This document shows, piece after piece, positions 45,226-57,033 of a stretch of 64,000 nt of DNA. Both the position numbers and the translations under genes were made by a program. Origin of the DNA: Sambucus nigra (lineage: Eukaryota; Streptophyta; Magnoliopsida; Dipsacales; Adoxaceae); assembly GCA_949130495.1 (NCBI GenBank), contig OX422210.1, forward strand, positions 502,673,760-502,737,759, given 5' to 3'. The notes under the pieces are model-generated. The model was not told the origin of the DNA, did not search any database, and saw only the letters and a list, made by a program, of their open reading frames with translations. The first letter of the stretch is position 1. Each line of letters opens with the position of its first letter.

Positions 45226-45608
45226 AATCGAAAATGGTCACACGTGGATTAAAATCGGTTTATCACGATAAACACTAACATTGCATGACAAAGAAAGTTA
45301 AACGCATAATAAGCCAACTTTAATACGCGAGGTTTTAATTAAATGCGATTTTACACAAAACTTAACTTTCGGAGTTCGAGACCCATTACTGGCGGAAACA
45401 TGACCCTAACCCTTAAACTACCTTCGATACATAATAAAAGACAAGAATAAACCTAATTAACCAACACAAACAATAAATAAATGAAGAAAACTAATTATCT
45501 AGGCATGTAACGGAAAGAAACAATGGAAATATAGTTATATTGAGAGGTAGAAGATAATGAATAGTAAAATAATGCTTGCAAAAATAAATCGGCAAACACC
45601 CAAAGTGG
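45226..45608 (-). mobile_element. left LTR of a large non-autonomous element, first part
   Basis: From TTAATCGAAAATGGTCACACG onward it matches 57350-57722 closely. The match is interrupted at AAAGTGG (45602-45608) by a chromovirus-like insertion and resumes at 53284. The left end is truncated relative to the other LTR, which begins at 57034. Confidence 0.8.
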
Positions 45609-45784
45609 TGTGACACCTTGCCTAATCTGATGTAGAGTCCTTAGGATCTATACGGCTTATTATGTTTGTCGCATAGCTATATCTGATGTAGATCCCTATA
45701 TTTAGGATTTTTATTCGCTCATTATACATCTTCAGGTATTTGAGATATTTACAGTGAACTTATAAAGCTTCTCTCTCATTTCAG

Positions 45785-46940
45785 ATGCCTCCCAGACGTG
45801 CACAGCAAGCCAATAGGGATGCCCAGCCCGAGCCCTATCCAAGTCCGGCCCAGGGAATGATGCATGTTATGGAAGTTGTTACTATTGTAGCACAGGTAGT
45901 TAACGCAGCATTAGCTGTGGTACAGCAGGATCCACCACAAGCAGCAATAGTGGCTCCAGCACCAGCAAGCGCTTTCCCTTCTGTATGAGAGTGCGTCAGA
46001 GATGCCTTTCAAAAGGCACACCATCCAGAGTTCGCGGGGAGTTTAGATGTGGTAAAGGTGAGCCAGTGGAGGAAAGATATACAAAGGCACCTGAGGATAT
46101 ATGAGTGCACCAAGGTGCAAAAGAAGATTCTGGCTACCTGTAAGTTGGTAGGAGCAGCGCTACAGTGGTGGGAGTCCATCACCACTGTGGAGGAGAGAGA
46201 CAACTTGACTATTTAAGAGTTCTGGGTGCGGTTTGATCGCAAGTACTTCCCTTCTGTAGTACAGATAGAGATGCGAAGGAAATTATTATACCTCAAGCAG
46301 GAAGGGAAGACGGTTGCTGAGTATGAGGAGGATTTTACCGATCTTCTGAATATTGTCCCCGACGAGATACCGACAGAGGAGAAGAAGATTCAGAGATTCA
46401 TGGATGGTTTGACTTGGAAGATTCACCATCACTTGTTAAGGAATCTTTCATTGGATACTTACTCTGATGTGGTTAATGTTACCCTATTACATTGTCAGGA
46501 CCACCGTTTCCACCAATAGGGAAACAAATGAGTTGGGGAGTCCAACCAGCAGGGCCGGACAGGAGGTAGTAATATTGGTGGGACACCCGCAGCTCGGGGA
46601 TAGGTCCGTCAGGGTGAACAAGGTTTCCAGTAGGGGGATCTTGCTAAGCAGTTTTGTTTTGAAGATTTCAGACAGGGACAAGGAGGCTTTAAGCAGGGGC
46701 AATAATGTTTTCAGTAGGGCCAAGGGAGGGGAGGTAATGGCCATTAGGGTCGAGGACATCCGGGATAGAGGGGAGGACACTTCCCAGGGAGGTGTTTTAC
46801 TTGTGGCAATACTGGCCACAAACATTAGGACTATCCTCAGAGGGGTAGAGCCCCGCAGCAGTATCAGGGCGCTCGTCAGGATCCCCAACGACCGTTATTT
46901 CCATCCGCCCTCCCAGTACCGCCATAAATATCAGCTTTAC
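45785..46940 (+). pseudogene. Tekay/Del-like gag
   Basis: Starts MPPRRAQQANRDAQPEP at 45785, a typical chromovirus gag start. Past stops follow the capsid core (FQKAHHPEFAGSLDVVKVSQ; KLVGAALQWWE; FDRKYFPSVVQIEMRRK; GKTVAEYEEDFTDLLN; QRFMDGLTWKIHHHL) and a Gln/Gly-rich linker. The zinc knuckle reads CFTCGNTGHKH-DYP at 46793-46837: C-x2-C-x4-H is kept, but the last Cys is Tyr and a stop lies inside. It would coat element RNA if intact. Confidence 0.88.
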
Positions 46941-46960
46941 TAGCTATTCCAACAGCTCCG

Positions 46961-49900
46961 GTGCAGCAGGGGCAATTGCAGTACAGGCGTGTCTACAATG
47001 TCCATCAGGCGCCACCCGCTGTTGAGGGTATGTTTCCTTTCCATGGGACTATGGGGCGCATTTTGTTTGACACGGTGGCATCACACTACTTTATAGCTAC
47101 TAGTGTTGCACGGTCCACAGGGTTGTTATACACATCAGAGAGTACAGTGACTTGTGCAGACTCACTGCTAGGGAATGGGTTGTTAATTTTCTTTATATAC
47201 CAGGGAGTAGGTATCGAGATTGGGAGTTTATTTTTTCGCAGATATGCTAGTCTTATATATGCACGAGCATGACGCCATTATTGGCATGGATTGGCTTGCC
47301 TCTTATAGAGCTATGATATACTATTTTAGTAGGAGTATTATCTTTGCTATACCGGGACATGAGATGTTCCTAGTGGCAATGCCTCATCCTAAGGGAGGAT
47401 CGTCCACCCATTTATATTACATAGAGGAGGAGACCTCTAGAGATATAATGATTCCCATTAATTCGATTCTCATAGTTCGCGAGTTTTTTAATGTGTTCCA
47501 GGATATATCAAGATTACCGCCTTGCCGAGAGGTAGATTTCATCATAGACTTGATGCCGGGCACTCGATCGATAGCTCGAGCGCCCTACCGTATGGCTCCA
47601 GTTGAGATGAGAGAGTTACGGGACCAGATTAAGCAGTTATTGGGAATGGGATTCATTCGTAGGACTACCTCGCCTTGGGGTGCTCCAGTGTTGTTTTTAA
47701 AGAAGAGAGATGGCTCGTTGAGGTTGTGTGTGGATTACCGAGAGTTGAACAAAGTCACGATACGGAATAAGTATCCATTGCCCCGAATCGATAACTTGTT
47801 CGACCAATTGAGAGGAGCTGCTTTCTTCTCAAAGATAAATTTGAGATTGGGATATCACCAACTACGGATTCGGGAGTAGGACGGATCAAAGACCGCATTC
47901 CTGACGAGACATGGTTCTTATGAATTTTGGGTGATGCCGTTTAGACTGATGAATGCTCCAGCCATTTTCATGGACTTAATGAACAGAGTGTTCAGAGAGT
48001 TCTTAGATCAGTTTGTCATTGTCTTCATTGATGACATTTTGATTTATTCTCGGACTGAGGAGGAGCATTCCAAGCATCTGAAGATAGTTTTGCAGACTCT
48101 ACGTGAGCACGAGTTATATGCGAAATATGAGAAATGTGGGTTCTGGCTGAGAGAGGTTCAGTTCTTGGGTCACATAATATTTGAGGAAGGGATATCGGTA
48201 GATCCGGGAAAGGTGTCAGTGGTGAGGGAGTGGGGGCAGCCCACGACATCGACTAAGGTACATACTTACTTTGGCTGGAGGATACAATAGCAGGTTTATT
48301 TGGGGATTCTCGAAGATAGTGGGTCCTTTGATAAACTTAACTAGCAAAGGGGTGTCGTTTATATAGGATGATGCCTGTCAGTTGGCCTTTGACGAGCTGA
48401 AGGACAAGTTGACTTCAACACTAGTTCTAGCACTACCCAGGCCTGGGTTGGAATATCTGGTCTACACTGATGCGTCCTTGTTAGGGATTGGGGGTGTGCT
48501 TCAACGGGAGGATAAGGCAATTGCTTATGCTTCCCGTAAGCTTAAGACTCACGAGAGGAATTACCCCACCCACGACTTAGAGTTAGCGGAAGTCGTGTTT
48601 GAATTGTAGATATGGAGGCATTATCTCCTAGGGGAGAGATTTTTCTTATTCACGGATCATAAGTCACTACAGTATCTGTTCACACAGCGGGAGCTGAATA
48701 TGCGTCAGCGGAGCTGGCTTGAATTTGTGAAAGACTACCAGTTCGATAACCATTACCACCTAGGGAAGGATAACGTGGTGGCAGACTCGTTGATCCCCAG
48801 GCCATCAGGTGATGTGTTCGAGGTGTTGAAGGAAAAATGGAAAGAACTTGGGCATCAGGATGCAGTTTCCCTCTCATTCATGTCGGTGATGATGTTTACA
48901 CCCGAGATAGTTACCACGGTGATACAGGCTCAGGCAGCGGATTTCTTCTGTCATGATTGGATTATCCAGCTTCTAGCCAAGGGAGCATAGTCTTTCTTTG
49001 TGACCTCAGATGGGGGTTTATGCTTTAAGGGAAGACTAGTAGTCCCAGATGGGGAGGAGTTACGACATGCGGTGATGGCAGAGTCGCACGGTTCATGATT
49101 TGCAATACATCCCGGAGGAGATAGATGTACCAGGATATGAGGCAATAATATTGGTGGAGCGGAATAAAGAAGGACATCGCCGAGTTTGTTTCGAGGTGTG
49201 CCACTTGTCAGTTAGTGAAGATATACCATCAGAGATCGGGAGGACTACTATAGCCGTTGGAGATTCTTATATGGAAATGGGAGAGCATTTCCATGGATTT
49301 CATTACAGGGATACCTACATCGCAGAGCGGTCACGGTTCCATATAGGTGATTATGGATCGATTGACTAAGGTAGCTTATTTTCTACCAGTTCGAACAGAC
49401 TATACTACGGGGCAGTATGCTCAGATCTTCACTGCAGAGATAGTGAGACTCCACGGGGTGCCCCTTGATATTTTGTCCGACCGAGATAAGATTTTTGTGT
49501 CTAGATTTTAGGACAGTTTCCAGCAGGCCATGGGTACGGAGTTACGGTTGAGTTAGGCCTATCACCCACAAACATAACAGACGAATCAAATGTTGGAGGA
49601 CATGTTACGGATGTGTGTCCTATATTTTGGAGGGGGGTGGGAGCAATATCTTCCACTGGTGGAGTTTGCTTATAATATCTCCTACTAGTTTGCGATTGGC
49701 ATGGCTCCGTTTGAGGAGTTATGTGGCAGACCCTATCGTTCTCCAGTATGTTGGATTAAAGTGGGGGATAAGAAATTACTTAGGCTGTAGGTGATTCAAG
49801 ACACCTCAGCTAAGGTCGAGTTGACACGGAGTCGCATTTGGGTTGCTCAGGATCGGGAGAAGAGTTATGCCGATGCCAAAAGATTTTTCAGAGAGTTCAG

Positions 49901-50280
49901 TATCGGGGATCAGGTGCTGTTGCGATTATCTCCTATGTAGGAGGTAATGCGGTTCGGGAAGTAAGGGAAGTTAACGCCGAGGTATGTTGGGTCATTCCCT
50001 ATTATTGAGAGGATTAGGCCAGTTGCTTATCGACTTGGATTACCGGAGCACTTGCATAGGATTCATGATGTGTTCCACATTTCTTCACTGAGGAGATATC
50101 TTTGGGATGGTTTGGCCCACACCCATATTTCCTTAGAGGATATTAATCTATATCCCGATAGTTCCTACAAGGAGGGACCAGTTGCCATTTTGGACCATAG
50201 TGAGAGGAAGCTGAGATCAAAGATAGTGCCGTTAGTACGAGTGCAGTGGTGGCATCATAATGTAGAGGAGTCTACCTAGG
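46961..50280 (+). pseudogene. Tekay/Del-like pol (protease, RT, RNase H, integrase, chromodomain-like end)
   Basis: Protease: GRILFDTVASHYFIA at about 47,052-47,097, with Val in place of the catalytic Gly (D-T-G). [22 protein letters not shown] (47,573-47,632), [20 protein letters not shown] (47,722-47,780), [27 protein letters not shown] at about 48,018-48,052 (catalytic DD kept). RNase [17 protein letters not shown] (48,465) and [20 protein letters not shown]. Integrase pieces at 49,080-49,950. The tail VEEST-EHEDDMREKYPKLF (50,262-50,323) resembles the Tekay chromodomain. At least seven stops, but RT blocks are well kept, so the copy is younger than its minus-strand neighbours. Confidence 0.9.
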
Positions 50281-50378
50281 AGCATGAGGATGACATGCGG
50301 GAAAAATATCCAAAGTTATTCCTAACAGGTATACTGTTGTTTGGTTCTTTTTCGAATTTCGGGATAAAATTCTGTTAT

Positions 50379-50391
50379 TAGGGGGGAAGTA
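50379..50391 (+). other. polypurine tract
   Basis: TAGGGGGGAAGTA directly precedes the 3' LTR start TGTAATACACC at 50392, as expected for plus-strand priming. Confidence 0.8.
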
Positions 50392-53283
50392 TGTAATACA
50401 CCGTAATTTTGTGAAATTTTATTTTGATTATGAAAATTGGATTAATTGATTTAAAGGGAGAAAGTTCAATTTATAATTAATCTGGATTTAATTGTAATAA
50501 TTACTAGTTTGACGAGAGTTAGTATTTATCGGAAATAATTATGTTGAATATTACTTAGACAGTAAAGTAATATATGAACACGAGAATATTATTTCGGTTG
50601 GGAGTGAAAAATACGACAGTTGCAACACACTTAGTTGGGACGCACGTGTGAGTCATGTTAGTAATACTTTATTGGGCTAAAAAGGATAATTTACTATTAA
50701 GTAACTCGTATGGCCATTTTGAGTGCACCAGCGTGTCCATAAGGGTTAAAATAGTCAGAAAATACTACTCGGGTGTTTTATTTGGATTTCAGGGCATTTT
50801 AGCCCAAAATGACACCCCGGGGGGGTAGTTTGGTCTTTTGGGATTTTTGGGAATTAAAATGGACGAAAATCAAGAATTAAATTAGGAATGTACGTGGGTT
50901 AGAAGGGAGTTGTAAGTTTCCAACTTACGTGAGAGAGAGGGAGAGAACTAAGAGGAAGAAGGAGAACTCAACAATGCTTTGGGCTAAGAAGTCAAGACCT
51001 TCCACCGAAAATCACACCAATTCGTAGATCGCGAAGAGAGGATCATCCTCATACCAATTTCGTTCAACGATTCAGAGTTTCACAAAAAGAAAAGTGTTTA
51101 TCTTGCTAAAATTCTGGGCATATATGATTCATGTTAACCCTAGTTGATGAGATAACCATGAAATTATGGAATTGAGACTAGATTTTCCACTAATTTCAAA
51201 ATTTGAAGATAGGTTTGCACGTAGATGAATAACCCTATTGTTGGAATGATAAATCTGGAAATTTTATGTTATAATCACGAAAATAATTGGGGAATTTTGA
51301 ATGATTATTTATGGTGGGTTTATGTTAAGGGACTTTTAAGGATTTGAGGTAATAGTTTAAATTCACTATGTTTATGTAAAGATTTGTTATTAAAATTATG
51401 TTAGAAAGTGCCCTATTATGATTAGAAATAGTTTAGAATCATTGATTAGGAGTTGGGATGAATTTTAGATGAATTTGGATGAGGGAAGGATTGGAAAAAC
51501 GAAGTTTGGAAGAACAGGGGAAATCTCAGAATTTTCATTTGAAGACCTACCCAGGTCGTTCGAACAACCTCGTTGCAACGAGACTTCTAACAAGATTTTT
51601 GAGTTTGTTAAAAGTGAGAAGTTCGTTTGAACGACCTCGTTCGAACGAGAATCCTGAACTTCTAACGAGATTCCCAAACGCTTATTTTTGGCTCGGACAA
51701 GTTAGAACTCTTCTAGGTTAGTCCAAGTGAGAGAAATTAACCTACACTATCATCGAACGACTTAAATTACTAGTTAGTAATGAGTTGAGGGAACGACTAT
51801 TCAAGGGGATATAACGGGGTTATAGAGACTTGGAGAAAAGGTATATGTTAGAGAGATAAGTCAAAGTGTTGCAATAATGTGAATAGTGAATACGATAATA
51901 CTATCTATGAACTCGAGGAATTGGGTTGCGAGAATACCTATTGTACATATATTAAGTTGTGTGTATGCTTGTTGAATAAACTATTATGTGTATAACATAC
52001 CTACATTGCTTGCTATCGAGCGGAGGTTGCGCGTTGTGGACAATCATGCCTTGAGGAGCCTTCGGATGGGATATTAATTGGTACCACTAGAGCATAGAAC
52101 CTAGGTACGGAATATTTGCGAGAACGATAGTGATGACAGTCATATGGGTGCGTAGGTATGGGCATAGCCCATTGGCTTTGGACTATGCTCGCCTCAAATA
52201 TATGTGTTTTATTTTGATGGTTTGCGAGAGACTGAACCTTTAGTCCTTTATGAAAATGAGCGATTCAACAGGACATGATAGCAGAGCATGGGGGCACCGC
52301 AGTTGTGTCTCGGGGTGAAATATTGTATATATATATAAGATAGAGAGTATATATATATATATACCTGCCATGGTGTCTACTGTGTGAATTGAGTAGGTAG
52401 AAGTAATAATGAAATCTGAAATGAATTAAGTAGCGAACACTTAATTATATTAAACTAAAAGTGTCTATTTATGCTAAAAAGGGATTGGTTCTATGAATTA
52501 TGCTTTGCGAGGGAAATACTCAAGAACAATATCATACTATGATTGGCTATTAGACATGAAGGACTAGTTAGTATGGGAATAGAATTTGTGGGGTTTGAAT
52601 ATTCGTTAGGTGTGCGCATTAGATGAGAGGTGAGAATCTAAAGGGAGTTCGATAACTTAACATGAAAAATATATGTGATAATAAATCATTTTAAGCAATT
52701 GCTGATTTTTAAACTTTTTTCAACTCGGGCTCTAACCCGTTTTCGGCAAATCTCTTTTCTTGTCAAGTTATTTTAGGTGCTCAGATATATGGACACCAGG
52801 CTTAGGAGTTTCGTTCATTCGACGAGTTGTAGCTGCTGTGGAGGATACAGGACTTTGGTAGTAAATGCCTCTGAGTCTATCATTTCTTATCTTTGAGTTA
52901 TTTGCATCAGTTGGACACGTCGTCCCTTCTTATTTATATGTTCAGAGATTATGGACTTGGTTATTTACTCTTTGGTTGTTGGATTTATTTAGTTGGATTA
53001 CTGTATTTAACTTTTGACTGGAAGTGTTTACTCCATCTCCTTTATATTATGTCAATTATTTCATTTCTTATGAGTTGGATTAAATGGTGAATGTTTAGTT
53101 TTCCTTAAGTGGTTTTATATTAATTGAAAATATAAAATTTTTCCATCAACCTTTTTAAATATTAGGTGGTTAGTTTTTAATAATAAAATTTTCGACAGTG
53201 ATGCATAATCTGAACCAACTGGATATTCTGATTTAATTAATAATGGACTGATCACACGATTTTTAATTAGGCGGGGTGTCACA
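50392..53283 (+). mobile_element. 3' LTR of the Tekay/Del-like element
   Basis: 2,892 bp, TGTAATACACCG... to ...GGCGGGGTGTCACA. Its end region aligns with the minus-strand LTR at 60737-63868 (shared TTCGACAGTGATGC and GGCGGGGTGTCACA). Long LTRs of this size are typical of Tekay/Del. It contains two pairs of TTCGAACGA-type palindromes at about 51,555-51,655 and a (TA)n tract at 52,324-52,364. Confidence 0.88.
52324..52364. repeat. (TA)n microsatellite pair
   Basis: Two runs of TA separated by AGATAGAGAG within the LTR. No element boundary is visible inside it. Confidence 0.9.
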
Positions 53284-53898
53284 AGTGGGAGGAGGGCCAA
53301 AGCTCCCAAACACAAACCCTAAAACTAATTATAATGAAAGATATCATCTCTAAATGAGAAGGAGAGTATTTATACTAAAACCCTAGATGGCAAACTAGTA
53401 AATAAAGAAAGCAAGAGAAGCAGGGACGAATCGATTCGGGGGGAAACCGAATCGATTCGGAAATGAGGATCTCGAATGCTGCATAAAAGTGAATCAATTC
53501 GGCAGGAGGACAAATCGATTCTATCATGAAGCTCTGGTGCACTGTCCCAAAACGAATCGATTTGTAAGGTCGCCAAATCGATTCGCCCCTGCTTCAATTG
53601 ACCACTTCCCCTGTTTTGAGTTTTTTGTAATTCTCTTTCACATAAAAGCCCGTAACTTCTTCGTTCGAACTCGAAATCGTGCTCCGTTAGAGACCATGCG
53701 AAGATGACAGAGAGATATTAAAGTTTTATGAAGACATTGGGTCAGATGCCCAAATTATGAAATGACTAAAATGCCCTTGAATGTGCGATTGTCGATGGAA
53801 CTTTTTCCGGATGCTACCGAACTTCACACTAAGCACTACAATACCTACAAAAGCTCAATTATACCTCATAAATCATGTTAATCATATAAAATAGAGGT
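53284..53898 (-). mobile_element. left LTR of the large non-autonomous element, second part
   Basis: Resumes with AGTGGGAGGAGGGCC and matches 57,718-58,337 to the word AAAATAGAGGTT. It contains six GAATCGATTCGG-like palindromes at 53,427-53,586. Together with 45226-45608 it reconstitutes one LTR. Confidence 0.82.
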
Positions 53899-54799
53899 TA
53901 GCAAAAAAAATAGGAAGCAAAAATAACTACAAGTAAACCAAAAGATAGGAGATATATACTATAAAGATAAAAGCCACTTTTGCGGGCGAACGATTGCATT
54001 TAGCGTATGCAATAAGCCGTCAAACTTCTAGGCTACCTTAGTGGATGAGTGTTGTCTTGTGAGGGTTTTTAAGAATGAAACCCACAAACATCATATGGTT
54101 TCCTCAAAATGTATGCCCAATCACATGCGACACGCCGAACAATAACGAAAAAGATTTTAGACACATTATTAACAAAGTGAATGAATTCACACGAAAGTCC
54201 ATTGTCATTAACACTATAGAACGAAGTTCATAGAATTGAAGCCTTAAAAATGGGAGGGGAGCAAGCACATGCAAAATATGATTTGACAAAAACTTATATA
54301 AACCGAATAATAAGCATTAAAACATGTATAAGTAGCCAATCCTCATCGGATATTACACTCAATAAATGAAATCACTAAGAACATGAGGTAATATACGGGA
54401 CATGTGAGCGTAAAGAGTGAACGTAAATGAAAACTAGGCTGCACACATGTCGTAAATGAAGAATGCTATATAGAAAATAAAAACTTGCAATCTCAATGAA
54501 AGATACGGTCATTAAAAGAAGCGAAATGTGTTTTTACAGACTATAAAAACTATTTAAAATTTTAAATTACATTCGCCCTATGATCATATAGGACTTTATA
54601 GGGTTGTAATGTAGGATTAGGGTTAAGGCTATGAAACGAAGGAAATATGTACGAATTCAAAGTTATTCGGGGATGAAAAACTTAAGATAATGGAAAATTG
54701 TAGGCAATTTCAAAATTGAAAAACGATTTCCATAACAAGCATTGGATATAACAATGGGGAGAGTAAACCAAGCTTATTGAACACAATATAACAAAATGT

Positions 54800-54895
54800 A
54801 CAACCTTTCTCTTTCTCTTTCTTTTCTTTTCTTCTTTTTCTTTTCTTTTCTTTTCTTTTCTTTTGTTTTTAACTTTTTCTTTTCTTTTTCAATAC
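54800..54895. repeat. (CTTTT)n pyrimidine tract
   Basis: CTTTCTCTTT followed by repeated CTTTT/TTCTTTT units over ~95 bp. The apparent Phe-rich ORF across it is an artefact of composition. Confidence 0.9.
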
Positions 54896-56045
54896 ACATT
54901 TTTCTTCACTTTTTTTCACTCTCACATGCTAAATTGCAACCATGTAACATGAACATCACTCAAATGCAAGTATCATTCCAAACAAAGGTGAGGAAGGTAA
55001 TAATTATGGTATATAACGCCAATGTGGAGTTGGTTATGGGATTTTGGGTAATGAAACGAAAGGCTATATTAAGGCTCAAAAGGGTTGACTAGGAAAATAT
55101 TTAAGGTGAGGTCAAGGCCAATATGGGTGATATAACAAAGAGGACCTATAATCATTTACTAAAATTTACGCAATTCTCAAATCAAAACAACTTTGAAAAT
55201 CATGCTCAAGTAACACATTTAAAAAATGGGCGCAATTCATGAACGACCAAAAGAAAGAATAGAGAGATTACCGATGAATTTAACGTTTTCAAAGAAGAAA
55301 CAGTAGTGTATAACACTCACAAAAGAAGAAAGGCACAAATCTCACTTATATATAAGGCAACAAAAATTATTCGGTAATAAAAATCTTAAACCAACTCAAT
55401 AAAACAAGAAAAGAGCATATGCTCATGGGTTAAAGTTTAATTCATGAAGTTATTCATAATATTAATGATTTGAGGACTAAAATCTAATAAATTCAAAAAT
55501 TAAGAACATGGATCGTTTTATTGTCTATTGGATTGGGCATTTATTAAAATTTATCATCGAAAATAAAGGCCAAAAGCCCAACAAAAGAGAGTAAAGAAAG
55601 AAAATATTTTTGAAATTTTTTAATTTTTTCAACAAAAGCATGCTTGGAATGAAAATGTTATCAAATCATTGAAACTAAAAAAGTAATACGAAGAATAGCC
55701 CACACCCCCTAACTTAAATGTTGCATTGTCCTCACTGCGAATCAAGAACACAACATAAAGAGACAAAACGAAGGATATTAACCAAAATGGAGCGATCTCC
55801 GGATAGCACAAGTCCATTGAATCTAGAAGACGTGTTAGTAACAAGCATAACAAAGAATAATAATAAAAAGTTTAACTAATTACAATAGACTACAATTAAA
55901 AAGAAAGGTAAAAGAAAGAAAGAAAAACTAACTATTTACAACCTACAATTTTAATTTCTATCTAACTATACACTAAAAGTCAAAAATTTTGAGGATTCGC
56001 CAAAAATACGATTTAACTTTGGAGGATCAATGGCGGACCCTCCCT

Positions 56046-56900
56046 TCAATGCATGCCTCCCGAAAAATAGGAATTCCATTTGGACAACAGAAGGCATGTG
56101 TAAGTCATAAGAAATGGCCCATCACCAATTAAAAATTTGGGAGGGGTTATGGGGGATTTGGATGCTAAGGGGGACAAGACCACTTTGATCTCGGGAAAAT
56201 TAAAATCATATACCCAAGGTTTTTCAATTGGAAGTGGAGGCGGGGCAAGTGCAAGTGAAAAACTTGCGTGATGAATCATCTCAAAATAACATTCCCGTTC
56301 AAGAATCAGGAGTCATCAAGACTTTCAACCGATTCTTGTGATAAATTTAACGGCTCAAGAATAGTAGGGAATAAAGGAAAGGAAGGACCATCAACCTCAA
56401 TAAAATTGAAATAACTAATAAGAGGTTGAGATTTGAAAGTGCTTGGATCACTCTCGATTATTTCTTCCTCATAAAGGGGTGGAGGTGAAACGTAAGTTTT
56501 AACCTCAACCGACCTTTGTGAAGAAGCAATAATCTCATCGAGTTGGGCGTTAATTTCTAAATACCAAGATTCAGAACTCTCAAATCGGTTATTTGATTCC
56601 TTTATCATTAACTCCTAATCAGAGCAGTAATAAGACGTAACATCTTATTGTGAGGTTTTCTCATAGCTAACGGATTCCCCGCTTCCCAAAGTTTCCTCAC
56701 AAGGCGATAAGGGATTACTTACATATTCTTGAATTTCACTCTCAATGCACTCATATTCAAGAATTTGTAGGCATTCTCTCATAGTCTTGGGAGTATAACT
56801 TGGAAAACTATTCTCATAACAATTAAGATTATTTAAAGAGTTATAGAAAGATATTTCAAATTAGGCAATGCAACAAAGCGACGAGCACCAAAATTTCAAT
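56046..56900 (-). pseudogene. unrecognised coding remnant in the LARD-like element
   Basis: On the minus strand segments such as ECLQILEYECIESEIQEYVS, EINAQLDEIIASSQRSVEVK, PPPLYEEEIIESDPS and PLISYFNFIEVDGPSFPLFP follow one another with stops and frame changes between them. Composition is acidic with Ser/Pro. I do not recognise a domain; it may be the unique peptide of this element family or a degraded gag leader. Confidence 0.4.
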
Positions 56901-57012
56901 TTCTCAAAATAATCTAGCACAAGTCAAAAAGAAAGGGGAAAATAAAGAATAAAAATATGAATAAAAGAAATATTAGGAAATATTAAATTAACTACAATCT
57001 AGAACAAGACAC

Positions 57013-57033
57013 TCGCCAATAACGGCGCCATTT
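57013..57033 (-). other. primer-binding-site junction of the LARD-like element
   Basis: The minus strand reads ATGGCGCCGTTATTGGCGAG just after the LTR, the TGGCGCCGTT type found in many plant Ty3/gypsy (Athila/Tat-group) elements. It defines the minus orientation of the element. Confidence 0.75.

Larger units (their letters stand above)
45609..53283 (+). mobile_element. Tekay/Del-like chromovirus insertion lacking its 5' LTR
   Basis: Inserted in an LTR of another element with a perfect 5-bp duplication AGTGG (45604-45608 and 53284-53288); the uninterrupted site is readable at about 57,720. Termini TGTGACACC and GGTGTCACA. Inside: 5' leader of only ~175 bp, gag, protease, RT, RNase H, integrase with chromodomain-like end, polypurine tract and a 2.9-kb 3' LTR. 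A 5' LTR and primer-binding site of matching length are absent. Confidence 0.88.
53899..57033 (-). mobile_element. interior of a large non-autonomous LTR element (LARD-like)
   Basis: About 3.1 kb with no gag, RT or integrase. Low-complexity tracts occur at 54,800-54,895. On the minus strand the strip 56,046-56,900 reads as an acidic, Pro/Ser-rich peptide remnant. It is bounded on the right by a primer-site junction next to 57034. The size and lack of pol fit a LARD. Confidence 0.65.

Noticed and set aside
45609..45784. A very short 5' LTR for the Tekay-like element
   Set aside because: It shows no similarity to the 2.9-kb 3' LTR beyond the first few bases and has no primer-binding site at its end.
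51479..51721. 80-codon ORF in the chromovirus LTR
   Set aside because: No start context, no similarity to a known domain, and position in a noncoding LTR.
54796..55092. Ser/Phe-rich ORF that looks like a membrane protein
   Set aside because: It is a translation of the (CTTTT)n tract.
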